From assembly GCA_958422185.1 (NCBI GenBank), contig CATZNW010000008.1, positions 10,835-74,834 of the forward strand: a stretch of DNA of 64,000 nt, given 5' to 3'. The position numbers were made by a program, and so were the translations under genes. The DNA is from an uncultured Clostridium sp. (GTDB lineage Bacteria; Bacillota; Clostridia; Oscillospirales; Acutalibacteraceae). Positions 26,222 through 34,897 of this stretch are shown piece by piece (the stretch's first letter is position 1; every line of letters begins with the position of its first letter). Under the pieces are notes generated by a model. It searched no databases. It was given only the letters and a program-made list of their open reading frames with translations, and was not told where the DNA came from.

Positions 26222-27274
26222 TCATTCAGTCGTAAATCTGAACTCCGTTACGGTTTTGAACTCTTTATTTGGTGTAATGTAGGAGAAAGGAAATTTATCC
26301 GGGTGATTTACGCTGTCCGGATAAAACTGGGTTTCCAGCGCCACGCCCCGCCTGTATGTTACCGCGCCGTTTGCCTTGCCGGGATTTCCTTTCTTTGCAA
26401 GCCAGCCTCCGCAGTATACCTGAATTCCGGGCATATCCGTCCATACGCTTAGTTTTCTGCCGCTTTCCTCGTCATAGAGAACGGCCGCCTCGGCAAATTC
26501 GCCGGGTCTGTTCCTCAGGCAATAATTATTATCGTAGCCTATGCCTTCAATGACCGCTCTGAACGGTTCGTCGATCTTATCTCCAATCTTGTGCAGATCC
26601 GTGAAATCCATCATTGTGCCGGCAATTTCGCCGAGCTCGCCGGTGGGCAGCTGGTCGCCGTCTGTTTCGGTGAATTGATCGGCGTTGATTTTCAGCATGT
26701 GATCTTCTATTCTTTTTCCCGGTTTCGCGCTCAGATTAAAATAAGCATGGTTTGTCGGGTTCGCAACGGTTTTTTTATCGCTCAGCACGGAATATTCAAT
26801 ACGCAAAGTGTTGTTCTCTGTGAGCATATATTTAACTTTCATGGTAAAATTGCCGGGGAAGCCGTCCTCCATATCCGGTGAGAATTTTGTAAGCGTTATG
26901 GAGTCCTCCGTCGTTTCTTCCGCCTCCCAAACGGAAAAACTGAATCTTCCGCCGCCGTGCAGTGTCCATGTGCCCTGATTGTTGGGGGTGTGGTATTCGG
27001 TGCCGTCCATAGTGAACTTGGCGTCTCTTATCCTGTTAGCGACTCTGCCCACAACAAGGCCCTGATAGCCAAGGTCTGGGTCTGCGTAATATTCGGGCTT
27101 GTCAAATCCAAGCACAACATCGCCAAGATCTCCGTTTCTGTTCGGCACGTTTATTGCCTGTATACCTGCGCCTAAAGTCTGTATGGAGACGTTTGCGCCG
27201 TTCTTGTTTGTGATCGTATAAAGGTCAATATTTTCATCTTTAACTTTGCCGAAAAAAGTTTTGGTTATGCTCAT
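26222..27274 (-). CDS. galM: Aldose 1-epimerase (galactose mutarotase)
   Basis: It interconverts the alpha and beta anomers of galactose or glucose, feeding the Leloir pathway. The 350-residue beta-sandwich enzyme has VGRVANRI, the LHGG block with its substrate histidine, the NPTNHAYFNLS motif with the catalytic histidine, and GVALETQFYPDSVNHPDKFP with the catalytic glutamate. AGAGG precedes ATG 27274. It fits functionally with the two alpha-galactosidases at 56-64 kb, which would release galactose, though they are not adjacent. It is monocistronic with its own promoter. Confidence 0.95.
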   Translation of the reverse strand: MSITKTFFGKVKDENIDLYTITNKNGANVSIQTLGAGIQAINVPNRNGDLGDVVLGFDKPEYYADPDLGYQGLVVGRVANRIRDAKFTMDGTEYHTPNNQGTWTLHGGGRFSFSVWEAEETTEDSITLTKFSPDMEDGFPGNFTMKVKYMLTENNTLRIEYSVLSDKKTVANPTNHAYFNLSAKPGKRIEDHMLKINADQFTETDGDQLPTGELGEIAGTMMDFTDLHKIGDKIDEPFRAVIEGIGYDNNYCLRNRPGEFAEAAVLYDEESGRKLSVWTDMPGIQVYCGGWLAKKGNPGKANGAVTYRRGVALETQFYPDSVNHPDKFPFSYITPNKEFKTVTEFRFTTE

Positions 27275-27312
27275 AAATACACCTCTTAATTTATATTTTA
27301 TATTATGTATCG

Positions 27313-27341
27313 AGTATAACCCGAATTGTAAATAAATTCAA
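27313..27341 (-). promoter_or_regulatory. Promoter of galM
   Basis: On the minus strand TTGAAT (27336-27341), 17 bp, TATACT (27313-27318), about 40 nt before the start codon. Confidence 0.6.
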
Positions 27342-27348
27342 TATAAAC

Positions 27349-27377
27349 TTGACATTTTACTTTGTCAAATATATTCT
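27349..27377 (+). promoter_or_regulatory. Promoter of the FHA-RodA-PBP operon with a palindrome
   Basis: TTGACA (27349-27354), 17 bp, TATTCT (27372-27377). TTGACA and TGTCAA (27363-27368) form an inverted repeat with an 8-bp gap across the -35 box, which could be an operator. A small AAGGC/GCCT hairpin follows near 27401. Confidence 0.55.
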
Positions 27378-27437
27378 TATACTGAGAAAGTTTTAATTTT
27401 AAGGCTTTTGCCTATATTTTAAACGAGGTGTTTTTCT

Positions 27438-28181
27438 ATGCAGGAATTTATGGATATGCTGACTTCCGTAATGCGTTATGCATTGCCGGTTTCTGCCGTG
27501 ATCGTTATACTGACCTGTGTTATATCGCTTTTCAGAAACAGGCCCAGAGTGCATAAAATGGCTCAGCTTACAGATGAGAACAATGATTCGGTTATTGAGA
27601 TAGACCACTGGGAAACTTCAATAGGAAAATCAAAGGCAAACGATATTGTTTTGCCGCTGCCCAGCGTATCGAGATTTCATGCAGTGATTGCAAAGAAAAG
27701 CAGGGACTGGGTGGTGACCGATACGTTTTCAAGAAACGGCATACTTGTAAACGGTAAGAAAATAGACGGAAAGGCTGTTATTGAAGACGGCGATGTGATT
27801 TCAATTGGCACAGTGCCGCTGCGGTTTGAATGTGCGGACGCGATCTCAAGCTCAACGAAAAAACAAATCAGGCAAAACGCTGGCGGTCATACCGTTGCCT
27901 ATGCCGTGCTGGTTGATGTTAAGAGCCGCAAACCCGTTTATCTTAAAAGAAACGATGTTCTTATAGGCCGCGGTGAACAATGTGATATCAGGATCCTTGC
28001 CGATACGGTGTCCTCAGAACATGCAAGGATATACAAAACCACCCGGGGCTGGGCGCTGTGTGACCTTGATTCGCATAACGGTACAAAGCTTAACGGCAGA
28101 TATCTTACTCAGACTCAGTTGATTTTTGATGAAGATACCATTACTTTCGGTGACAGGGTATTTATTTTCTATGAAAAGTGA
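27438..28181 (+). CDS. Membrane-anchored protein with two FHA domains
   Basis: FHA domains bind phosphothreonine peptides. This 247-residue protein has an N-terminal membrane helix (ALPVSAVIVILTCVISLF), a first FHA domain (SIGKSKANDIVLP, SVSRFHAVI, SRNGILVNG) and a second one (LIGRGEQCDIRI, VSSEHARIY, DSHNGTKLNG), each with the usual SxxH and NG residues. It heads an operon with a RodA/FtsW-type protein and a penicillin-binding protein. In Actinobacteria similar clusters also contain Ser/Thr kinase genes, so it probably couples phosphorylation to wall synthesis. No kinase gene is in the window. Confidence 0.9.
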   Translation: MQEFMDMLTSVMRYALPVSAVIVILTCVISLFRNRPRVHKMAQLTDENNDSVIEIDHWETSIGKSKANDIVLPLPSVSRFHAVIAKKSRDWVVTDTFSRNGILVNGKKIDGKAVIEDGDVISIGTVPLRFECADAISSSTKKQIRQNAGGHTVAYAVLVDVKSRKPVYLKRNDVLIGRGEQCDIRILADTVSSEHARIYKTTRGWALCDLDSHNGTKLNGRYLTQTQLIFDEDTITFGDRVFIFYEK

Positions 28182-28191
28182 GGTGCGCCCG

Positions 28192-29484
28192 ATGGCAAAA
28201 ACAACAAAGGCTGCAAAAAAGAAAAAAATGCCTAAAATCAAACCGATCAATAATTTTGCGCTTATGGCATTTCTTACGCTTTTTGAGGTCGTAGCGGCGT
28301 TTTCCTCGGCTTATTCGGCAGAGGAGGGCATTCAGTATCAGACGCTCGCGGCAATGGGCATACTTATAGCCGTTGAATGGATCTATCTTATCGTGTTTTA
28401 TACGGCAATGCACCGCAGAAATTTTGAGCTGGAAATGATCGCGTTCTTCCTGTGCGCAACGGGAATTTCCGTTATCGGTTCAGTCAGTCCTTCTGCCGCG
28501 CTCAAGCAGTGTATCATGATCGTTGCTGGCGTGATCGTTTATGTTGTTATGGTCTTTCTGCTCGGAAACGTGGATCTTTGCATGAAACTTAGACTGCCGG
28601 TTGCAATAGCGGCGCTTTTGCTGCTGGCTGTGAATCTTATTATAGCGGAAACGACTAACGGCGCAAGGAACTGGATAAGGATCGGCGGCGCGGAATCCGG
28701 CATAATGCTCCAGCCGTCAGAATTTGTGAAGGTGGCGTTTATATTTGTCGGCGCCGCCACTCTGGAGAAAATACAGACAAGTAAAAACATTTTTGCCTTT
28801 ATCGGTTTTTCCGTGGCGTGCGTAGGTTCGCTGATTCTTATAAAGGATTTCGGTACGGCGCTTATTTTCTTTGTAACGTTTCTTATTATCGCCTTTATGA
28901 CCTCCGGTGATATAAAAACCATCATTCTTGCAATAGCGTCCGCAGTGCTCGGCGCGGGTATCGTTCTGAAATACCGCTCGTATGTTATGGCAAGATTTTC
29001 CGTTTACCGGCATGTCTGGGAGGCTGATTATTATAATTCCAGCGGCTATCAGCAAACAAGAACGCTCGTTGGGCTGGCTTCCGGCGGACTTTTCGGCCTG
29101 GGTATAGGGAATGGCTATACGCGCACGGTCTATGCCTCAACAACGGATCTTATTTTCGGCGTGGTCTGTGAGGAATGGGGATATATCTTCGGCATAATCC
29201 TTGTGCTTGCGTTTGTGGCAATAGCTGTGTCCGCGCTGATCAATTCCATTGCCGCGCGCTCAACGTTTTATTCCATTGCTGCAGTTGCGGCCGCCGGCCT
29301 TTTGCTTTTCCAGACGGCGCTTAATATCTTCGGTATAACGGATGTGCTTCCGCTTACAGGCGTAACTCTGCCGTTCGTAAGCCAGGGCGGTTCGTCTATG
29401 ATAAGCTGCTGGGCGGTGCTTGCGTATATTAAAGCGTCAGATGTGCGCACTTATAATTATCTGGGAGGCGCAAAGAAAAAATGA
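28192..29484 (+). CDS. FtsW/RodA/SpoVE-family peptidoglycan polymerase
   Basis: SEDS-family glycosyltransferase that polymerises lipid II with a partner class B PBP. The 430-residue protein has about 10 helices and the family signatures NGARNWIRIG, LQPSEFVKVAFIF, KDFGTALIFF, and near the end FVSQGGSSMISCWAVLAYI. ATG 28192 is preceded by GAGGTG, which overlaps the FHA stop region. An earlier in-frame ATG at 28126 would lie inside the FHA gene and is unlikely. It overlaps the PBP gene by 4 bp (ATGA), fitting the RodA-PBP partnership. A division-type FtsW role cannot be excluded from sequence. Confidence 0.92.
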   Translation: MAKTTKAAKKKKMPKIKPINNFALMAFLTLFEVVAAFSSAYSAEEGIQYQTLAAMGILIAVEWIYLIVFYTAMHRRNFELEMIAFFLCATGISVIGSVSPSAALKQCIMIVAGVIVYVVMVFLLGNVDLCMKLRLPVAIAALLLLAVNLIIAETTNGARNWIRIGGAESGIMLQPSEFVKVAFIFVGAATLEKIQTSKNIFAFIGFSVACVGSLILIKDFGTALIFFVTFLIIAFMTSGDIKTIILAIASAVLGAGIVLKYRSYVMARFSVYRHVWEADYYNSSGYQQTRTLVGLASGGLFGLGIGNGYTRTVYASTTDLIFGVVCEEWGYIFGIILVLAFVAIAVSALINSIAARSTFYSIAAVAAAGLLLFQTALNIFGITDVLPLTGVTLPFVSQGGSSMISCWAVLAYIKASDVRTYNYLGGAKKK

Positions 29485-30881
29485 AAATGATTACCAAAAG
29501 AGGTATATTTCTCTGGATCTTATGTTTCCTGTTTATTGCCGGCATAGCCTTTTTAACAGTCAGCCTTGTTACAGAAGGCTCTGACTGGGTTATGAAGAAC
29601 TATAACCGCCATGTTTACAGTGACGGTCAGCTTATAGCTGCCGGAGCCGTTAAGGATAAAAACGGCGTTGTGCTGTCCGAATCAAGGGACGGTAAAAGGG
29701 TCTACAGCGATGATGAGGAAACGCGCCTTTCAACTCTTCACGTTGTTGGCGATACCAGGGGATTTATTTCCACAGGTGTGCAGACTCAGTTTGAATCACA
29801 GCTTGTCGGTTATAATGTTGTAGACGGCGTGTATAATATTAAAAGGAACTCAGGCGGAAATGACCTGACCCTTACGATAGACAGCGAGATAAACAATGTG
29901 GCTCTTGACGCGCTCGGCGATTATAAGGGCACGATAGGCGTTGTGAATTATAAAACGGGCGATATTATATGTATGGTATCGACCCCTACTTATGACGTAA
30001 ATGATGTTCCGGCAGATATAAACACCTCGTCAGAATACGAGGGCGTTTATATCAACAGGTTTCTGACCGGCCTTTACACTCCGGGTTCAACGTTCAAGGT
30101 GGTAACGGCAATCAGCGCTCTTCAGAATATCGGAAGCGATATTTACGACAGAACATGGCGGTGCGACCGCGTATATGATGTTGACGGCATTGAGGAGGAC
30201 AACATCATATGCAACGCGCGCCACGGCACCACCGGTTTTGAAAATGCGTTTGCTAAAAGCTGCAACATCACGTTCGGCAAAATTGCAATCGAACTCGGTC
30301 CCGAAACGCTTGCCCAGACGGTCGATTCTCTGGGGCTGACCCAGGCGGTCTCCATAAGCGGATCGATCAGCTCTGCTGAAAGCAGATTTTTCCTTGAAGC
30401 AGGCGATGCGGATGCATATACGGGCTGGACCGGCATAGGTCAGGGTGATACGCTCGTTACGCCGGCGGCAATGCTGCGCCTTATGTGCGCTATTGCAAAC
30501 GACGGCAAAGCCGTTTCGTTTAATATTGTGGACAGATTTGCCAATTCCGCCGGAGATATGGTGGATATAGGGTACACAAGCACGGAGACGCAGGTGCTCA
30601 GTACAGATATAGCCTCTCAAATGAAGTCGCTCATGCGAAATAATGTTAAGACCCAGTACGGCGAAAGCAGATATAAGGGGCTTAATCTCTGCGCGAAATC
30701 AGGTACGGCGCAGATCGACGATGTTGATGCACATAATACGGCATGGTTTGTAGGTTTTATGGATGATGAGGAGCACCCGTATGCTTTTGTTGTTGTTGCG
30801 GAACACGGGAATTCCGGATCGCAGACCGCGGGCCCCATGGCAAGAAAGGTGCTTAACGCAATAATGGACAGCGAAAGCTGA
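29481..30881 (+). CDS. Class B penicillin-binding protein (PbpA-like transpeptidase)
   Basis: D,D-transpeptidase cross-linking peptidoglycan outside the membrane. The 466-residue protein has an N-terminal anchor (FLWILCFLFIAGIAFLTVSL), a short dimerisation region, and the transpeptidase triad S203-x-x-K206 (PGSTFK), S260-C-N262 (KSCN), and K406-S-G (KSGTAQ). It is shorter than typical PBP2 and resembles the small PbpA that pairs with RodA in FHA-linked clusters. Its start overlaps the RodA-type stop by 4 bp. Confidence 0.92.
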   Translation: MKMITKRGIFLWILCFLFIAGIAFLTVSLVTEGSDWVMKNYNRHVYSDGQLIAAGAVKDKNGVVLSESRDGKRVYSDDEETRLSTLHVVGDTRGFISTGVQTQFESQLVGYNVVDGVYNIKRNSGGNDLTLTIDSEINNVALDALGDYKGTIGVVNYKTGDIICMVSTPTYDVNDVPADINTSSEYEGVYINRFLTGLYTPGSTFKVVTAISALQNIGSDIYDRTWRCDRVYDVDGIEEDNIICNARHGTTGFENAFAKSCNITFGKIAIELGPETLAQTVDSLGLTQAVSISGSISSAESRFFLEAGDADAYTGWTGIGQGDTLVTPAAMLRLMCAIANDGKAVSFNIVDRFANSAGDMVDIGYTSTETQVLSTDIASQMKSLMRNNVKTQYGESRYKGLNLCAKSGTAQIDDVDAHNTAWFVGFMDDEEHPYAFVVVAEHGNSGSQTAGPMARKVLNAIMDSES

Positions 30882-30899
30882 TTATAAGGAACTGATTTT

Positions 30900-32153
30900 T
30901 TGGAATTTACGGAAACGCAAAAGGATACAGCGCCCGAAAGGGCAGTTCTGATATCCGTTGATACTGGCGATTTTGATGCGAATGCGTCAATAAATGAACT
31001 GGAAGAACTTGCAGTAACGGCGGGCGCTGAGGTGCTCGCCGCGATCATTCAGCGGCGTGAAGCGCCGTCACCTGCGTCCTATATCGGATCGGGCAGACTC
31101 GCAGAACTTGTAGGTTTCTGCCGAACGAACGAACCGGATATCATTATTGCGGACGGAGAGCTTTCGCCCGTTCAGGTAAGAAATATCGAAGATGCCTGCG
31201 GAGTACGCACGGTGGACAGAACTGCCCTTATACTTGATATTTTCGCCGCGCGCGCAAGAAGCGCGGAAGGCAAGATCCAGGTTGAACTGGCTCAGCTCAA
31301 ATATCTGCTGCCGCGCCTTTCCGGTCAGGGAAAAAGTCTTTCAAGGCTCGGCGGCGGCATAGGCACAAGAGGTCCCGGCGAAACAAAGCTTGAAACGGAT
31401 AAGCGCCATATCCGGCGCAGAATAGAACATCTTAATGCAAGCCTTGAAAAGATCAGAAAACGCCGCCTTGCCATTCACACCAGAAGGCAGAAGAATGCCG
31501 CTCTGTCAGCGGTTATAGTCGGTTATACAAACGCCGGCAAATCTACTCTGATGAACAGGCTGACGAATGCCGGCGTGCTTGCGGAGGACAAGCTTTTTGC
31601 AACGCTGGACCCTACCGCAAGAAAACTGATTCTTCCGGACGGAAGACAGATCATGCTTGTTGACACGGTAGGTCTGGTGCGCCGTTTGCCGCATCAGCTT
31701 GTAGACGCTTTCCGTTCCACGCTTGAAGAGGCGCTGTGGGCGGACGTCATTCTTAACGTGTGCGATGCTTCAAGTCCCGAATGCGCAGAGCATATCCGTG
31801 TAACGAACGATCTGCTGTCCTCCCTGGGATGCGACGGCAAGCCTGTGATCAATGTGCTCAACAAATGCGATCTGGCGCCTGAAGTGCTGGACTATCCAGT
31901 AATAGGAGCAAGCGTAAGAATAAGCGCAAAAACGGGATACGGTATCGGCGAACTGCTGAACGCAGTTTCAGCGTCCCTGCCTGCCTCAAGGCGAAGAGTG
32001 ACTCTTCTGATCCCTTTTTCACGCGGGGAGATTACAGGTGAGATCAGAAAACACGGTGAAGTTATCTCAGAAACATACACTGAAGGCGGCGTGAAAATAG
32101 AGGCTTTTGCGGATGTATCTTATCTCAGCAAGATAAGTGAATATATTTTATAA
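30900..32153 (+). CDS. hflX: GTPase HflX
   Basis: Ribosome-associated GTPase that splits stalled or hibernating 70S ribosomes after stress. The 417-residue protein has the HflX N-terminal region (DTGDFDANASINELEELA, then GSGRLAELV), the conserved LPRLSGQGKSLSRLGGGIGT-RGPGE linker, and the G domain (G1 GYTNAGKST, G3 VDTVG, G4 NKCD). TTG 30900 is the start, with AAGGA upstream. It follows the PBP gene by 18 bp and may be read from the same promoter. Confidence 0.95.
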   Translation: MEFTETQKDTAPERAVLISVDTGDFDANASINELEELAVTAGAEVLAAIIQRREAPSPASYIGSGRLAELVGFCRTNEPDIIIADGELSPVQVRNIEDACGVRTVDRTALILDIFAARARSAEGKIQVELAQLKYLLPRLSGQGKSLSRLGGGIGTRGPGETKLETDKRHIRRRIEHLNASLEKIRKRRLAIHTRRQKNAALSAVIVGYTNAGKSTLMNRLTNAGVLAEDKLFATLDPTARKLILPDGRQIMLVDTVGLVRRLPHQLVDAFRSTLEEALWADVILNVCDASSPECAEHIRVTNDLLSSLGCDGKPVINVLNKCDLAPEVLDYPVIGASVRISAKTGYGIGELLNAVSASLPASRRRVTLLIPFSRGEITGEIRKHGEVISETYTEGGVKIEAFADVSYLSKISEYIL

Positions 32154-32206
32154 AACATGATAATATTTTAGACTGCGGTTTCATAAAATCATTATGAGGT
32201 GATTTT

Positions 32207-32677
32207 ATGAAAATGTTTACGCTGAGGCTGAAGCCGAAAACGATCTTCGGCCTGATTCTGATACTTGCGGGCATTATTGTTATATCAATAACTTTCTTTT
32301 CCAATCACGCGGCACTGAGCAGGCCAGCTGCCAATGAGGTTACGCTTGAAACGGATGCGCAAAGGGAAGAGTATCTGACCTCTCTCGGGTGGGAGTTTAA
32401 AACGCCCTGCGAGCAAAAGGAGGTTCAGATCCCGCAGGATTTTAACGATACATATACGCAGTACAATGAGATCCAGAAATCTCAGGGCTTTGACCTTGAG
32501 GATTATAAAGGGCAGACCGCAACCGTGTATACATACAACATAACAAATTATGCGGGCTATGAGAACAGAGACTGCGTTTTTGCCAATCTGCTGGTGTGCC
32601 AGGGCGTCCTCATAGGCGGAGACGTATGTTCAACTTCTCTGTCAGACGGGTTTATAGAGGGCTTGCAGAAGGAATAA
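32207..32677 (+). CDS. DUF4830 domain protein, membrane-anchored
   Basis: This 156-residue protein has a basic start and one membrane helix (TIFGLILILAGIIVISITF), then an extracellular domain with REEYLTSLGWEFKTPCEQKE and FNDTYTQYNEIQKSQGFDLEDYKG. These match the DUF4830 family common in Clostridia. The function is unknown. GAGGTG precedes ATG 32207. The pseudouridine synthase gene starts 4 bp after its stop, so the two are likely co-transcribed. Confidence 0.85.
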   Translation: MKMFTLRLKPKTIFGLILILAGIIVISITFFSNHAALSRPAANEVTLETDAQREEYLTSLGWEFKTPCEQKEVQIPQDFNDTYTQYNEIQKSQGFDLEDYKGQTATVYTYNITNYAGYENRDCVFANLLVCQGVLIGGDVCSTSLSDGFIEGLQKE

Positions 32678-32681
32678 TAAA

Positions 32682-33416
32682 GTGGAAAGATTAGATAAAT
32701 TTTTATCGCGCGAACTCAATATAACGCGCAGCGAGTCAAAATCGCTGATCAAAGCCGGAAATGTTTTGGTGAATTCCGCTCCTGCAAGGGCGGCGGACAT
32801 GAAAATAGATCCCGGTTCAGACCGCGTTTGCGCAAACGGTGATGAAATCCGGTACAACAGATTCGTGTATATCATGATGAATAAGCCGAAGGGTGTGATC
32901 TCTTCGTCAGACGGCCGTAAAACCGGCGAAAAGACGGTGATAGATATTCTGCCCCCGGAGATGAAAAGAAAAAATCTTTTCCCTGCCGGCAGACTGGACA
33001 AGGATACCACCGGCTTCGTGCTCATCACGGATGACGGCGAGTTTGCCCATAATATATTGAGTCCGAAAAATCATATAGAAAAAACTTATCTTGCCGTGCT
33101 GGACAGGCCTTTTGATCTTTCCGTAAAATCAGATTTTGAAAAAGGCATGGAGCTGAACGACCAAAAATGCATGCCGGCCGTTCTGGAAAGTGTTAACGGT
33201 GATAACACACGCGCAAGGATCGTTCTGAAGCAGGGCATGTATCATCAGATAAAAAGGATGTTCAAAAAACATTCCATAACCGTTCTTGAACTAACGCGCG
33301 TGGCCATGGGCGGTCTCAGACTGGATGAGAATCTGGCCCCCGGCACGGCAAGATATATAGGCAAAGATGAGCTTTCACTTGTAATTTCCGCTGGCTTTAT
33401 GGCTGATCACGGCTAA
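32682..33416 (+). CDS. RsuA/RluB-family pseudouridine synthase
   Basis: Enzyme converting specific uridines in rRNA to pseudouridine. The 244-residue protein has an N-terminal S4 RNA-binding domain (LDKFLSRELNITRSESKSLI) and the synthase domain with the catalytic aspartate in FPAGRLDKDTTGFVLITDDG. MNKPKGVISSSD and the late MYHQIKRMF motif fit the RsuA group. Start GTG 32682. Which rRNA site it modifies is not clear from sequence: small-subunit (RsuA) or large-subunit (RluB/E/F). Confidence 0.92.
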   Translation: MERLDKFLSRELNITRSESKSLIKAGNVLVNSAPARAADMKIDPGSDRVCANGDEIRYNRFVYIMMNKPKGVISSSDGRKTGEKTVIDILPPEMKRKNLFPAGRLDKDTTGFVLITDDGEFAHNILSPKNHIEKTYLAVLDRPFDLSVKSDFEKGMELNDQKCMPAVLESVNGDNTRARIVLKQGMYHQIKRMFKKHSITVLELTRVAMGGLRLDENLAPGTARYIGKDELSLVISAGFMADHG

Positions 33417-33503
33417 AAAATACTATATATTGTGGTTTTGGGCGAAACAAATCGCCTGTTTATGCAAGTTTAACAAAAAAGAATAAAAATTTTAGTAAAA
33501 AGC

Positions 33504-33532
33504 TTGCAAAATGTTGAACACCCTTGTATAAT
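33504..33532 (+). promoter_or_regulatory. Promoter of the CdaR-type regulator
   Basis: TTGCAA (33504-33509), 17 bp, perfect TATAAT (33527-33532). A small TTGC/GCAA hairpin lies in the leader. Confidence 0.7.
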
Positions 33533-33598
33533 ATGAACAAGATAAAGCAGTTGCTTTTGTGCAATTTTCAGCGGTTTTTTTCTTAAGGAGGAGTTGTT

Positions 33599-34684
33599 TT
33601 GCCTAACAGATTGTTCCAGGGCCTTGTTAATCAGATGAGAGATACCATGGACCGTGATTTGGGAGTAGTTGATGAAAGCGGTACCGTTATTGCCTGCTCC
33701 GAACTCGGCCAGATAGGCGAAATCAGAAAGGGCGTTGTTTCCGCCGGCGTGTTTGCAGGGCTTCAGACCTGTGTTGACGGCTGCACTTATAAAGCCTTTG
33801 GCAATTCGGTTCATCCGGAGTACGCTGTGTTTATAGATTCAACGGACGATCTGAGCAAACACTACGCCGATATAATCGCGATTGCATTTAATCAGATCAA
33901 GCAGACCAACGATGAAAAGTTTGACAGATCCAATTTTGTAAAAAATGTGATTCTTGATAATATCCTTCCCGGGGATATATATATAAAGAGCCGCGAGCTG
34001 CATTTCAATAATGACGCCACAAGGGTGGTCTTCATAATCCGTGTGCCGCAGAAAACAGATGTTTCGGTTTTTGACGTTATTCAAAACTTTTTTCCTGATA
34101 AGGCCAAGGATTTTGTAATAAACGTAAACGAAACGGATATCGCGCTTGTTAAAGAGGTGCGCCCGAACGTGGAGATGAAAGATCTGGAAAAGCTGGCACG
34201 CTCTATTTGCGATACGCTTTCAACAGAGTTTTACTGCACGGCCGTTGTGGGAATCGGCACCTGTGTTACGGGCGTTAAGGATCTTGCGCGCTCCTTCAAG
34301 GAAGCGCAGGTATCGCTTGAGGTGGGCAAAGTGTTTGATACGGAGCAGCCTATTGCAAGCTATGAAAATCTTGGCATTGCCCGCCTGATCTATCAGCTTC
34401 CCACTACGCTTTGCGAAATGTATCTGAAAGAGGTCTTTAAATCCGGCTCAATAGATTCTCTGGATCAGGAAACACTTTTTACCATTCAGAAATTTTTTGA
34501 AAACAACCTGAATGTTTCGGAGACCAGCCGCAAGCTGTTTGTCCACAGAAATACGCTGGTTTACAGACTTGAAAAGATCAAGAAAATAACCGGACTGGAT
34601 CTCAGGGAATTTGATGACGCCATTGTTTTCAAGGTAGCCCTTATGGTGAATAAATATCTTGAATCAAGCCCGGTCAAGTATTAA
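33599..34684 (+). CDS. CdaR/PucR-family transcriptional regulator
   Basis: This 361-residue protein has an N-terminal diacid-recognition-like domain (FQGLVNQMRDTMDRDLGVVDESGTVIACSELGQIGE, residues 1-130), a central GGDEF-like CdaR segment, and a C-terminal PucR helix-turn-helix (FFENNLNVSETSRKLFVHRNTLVYRLEKIKKITGLDL). Family members activate sugar-diacid (CdaR) or purine (PucR) catabolism, but the neighbours here are unrelated, so the ligand is open. TTG 33599 has AAGGAGGAG upstream. It is monocistronic with its own promoter and terminator. Confidence 0.9.
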   Translation: MPNRLFQGLVNQMRDTMDRDLGVVDESGTVIACSELGQIGEIRKGVVSAGVFAGLQTCVDGCTYKAFGNSVHPEYAVFIDSTDDLSKHYADIIAIAFNQIKQTNDEKFDRSNFVKNVILDNILPGDIYIKSRELHFNNDATRVVFIIRVPQKTDVSVFDVIQNFFPDKAKDFVINVNETDIALVKEVRPNVEMKDLEKLARSICDTLSTEFYCTAVVGIGTCVTGVKDLARSFKEAQVSLEVGKVFDTEQPIASYENLGIARLIYQLPTTLCEMYLKEVFKSGSIDSLDQETLFTIQKFFENNLNVSETSRKLFVHRNTLVYRLEKIKKITGLDLREFDDAIVFKVALMVNKYLESSPVKY

Positions 34685-34695
34685 TTCAAAATTTT

Positions 34696-34728
34696 TTCGG
34701 CAATACTTTCGGTGTTGCCGAATTTTTA
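34696..34728 (+). terminator. Intrinsic terminator
   Basis: TTCGGCAATAC and GTGTTGCCGAA arms followed by TTTTT, 11 nt after the CdaR-type gene. Confidence 0.9.
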
Positions 34729-34809
34729 TATACACTAAGGCTGAAACGGAGGCACATGCCGCTTGTTACAAATTCATTACATAATTTACAAAATAGAAAC
34801 ATTTTTAAC

Positions 34810-34838
34810 TTGATTTATATTGTGAATTGCTTTATTAT
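34810..34838 (+). promoter_or_regulatory. Promoter of the ftsEX operon
   Basis: TTGATT (34810-34815), 17 bp, TATTAT (34833-34838), about 60 nt before ftsE. Confidence 0.6.
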
Positions 34839-34897
34839 ATATAGGTGGTATAGTTTAAAATGCAATTTTTGCTTAAAATTAAAGAGGGAAATTAAAA

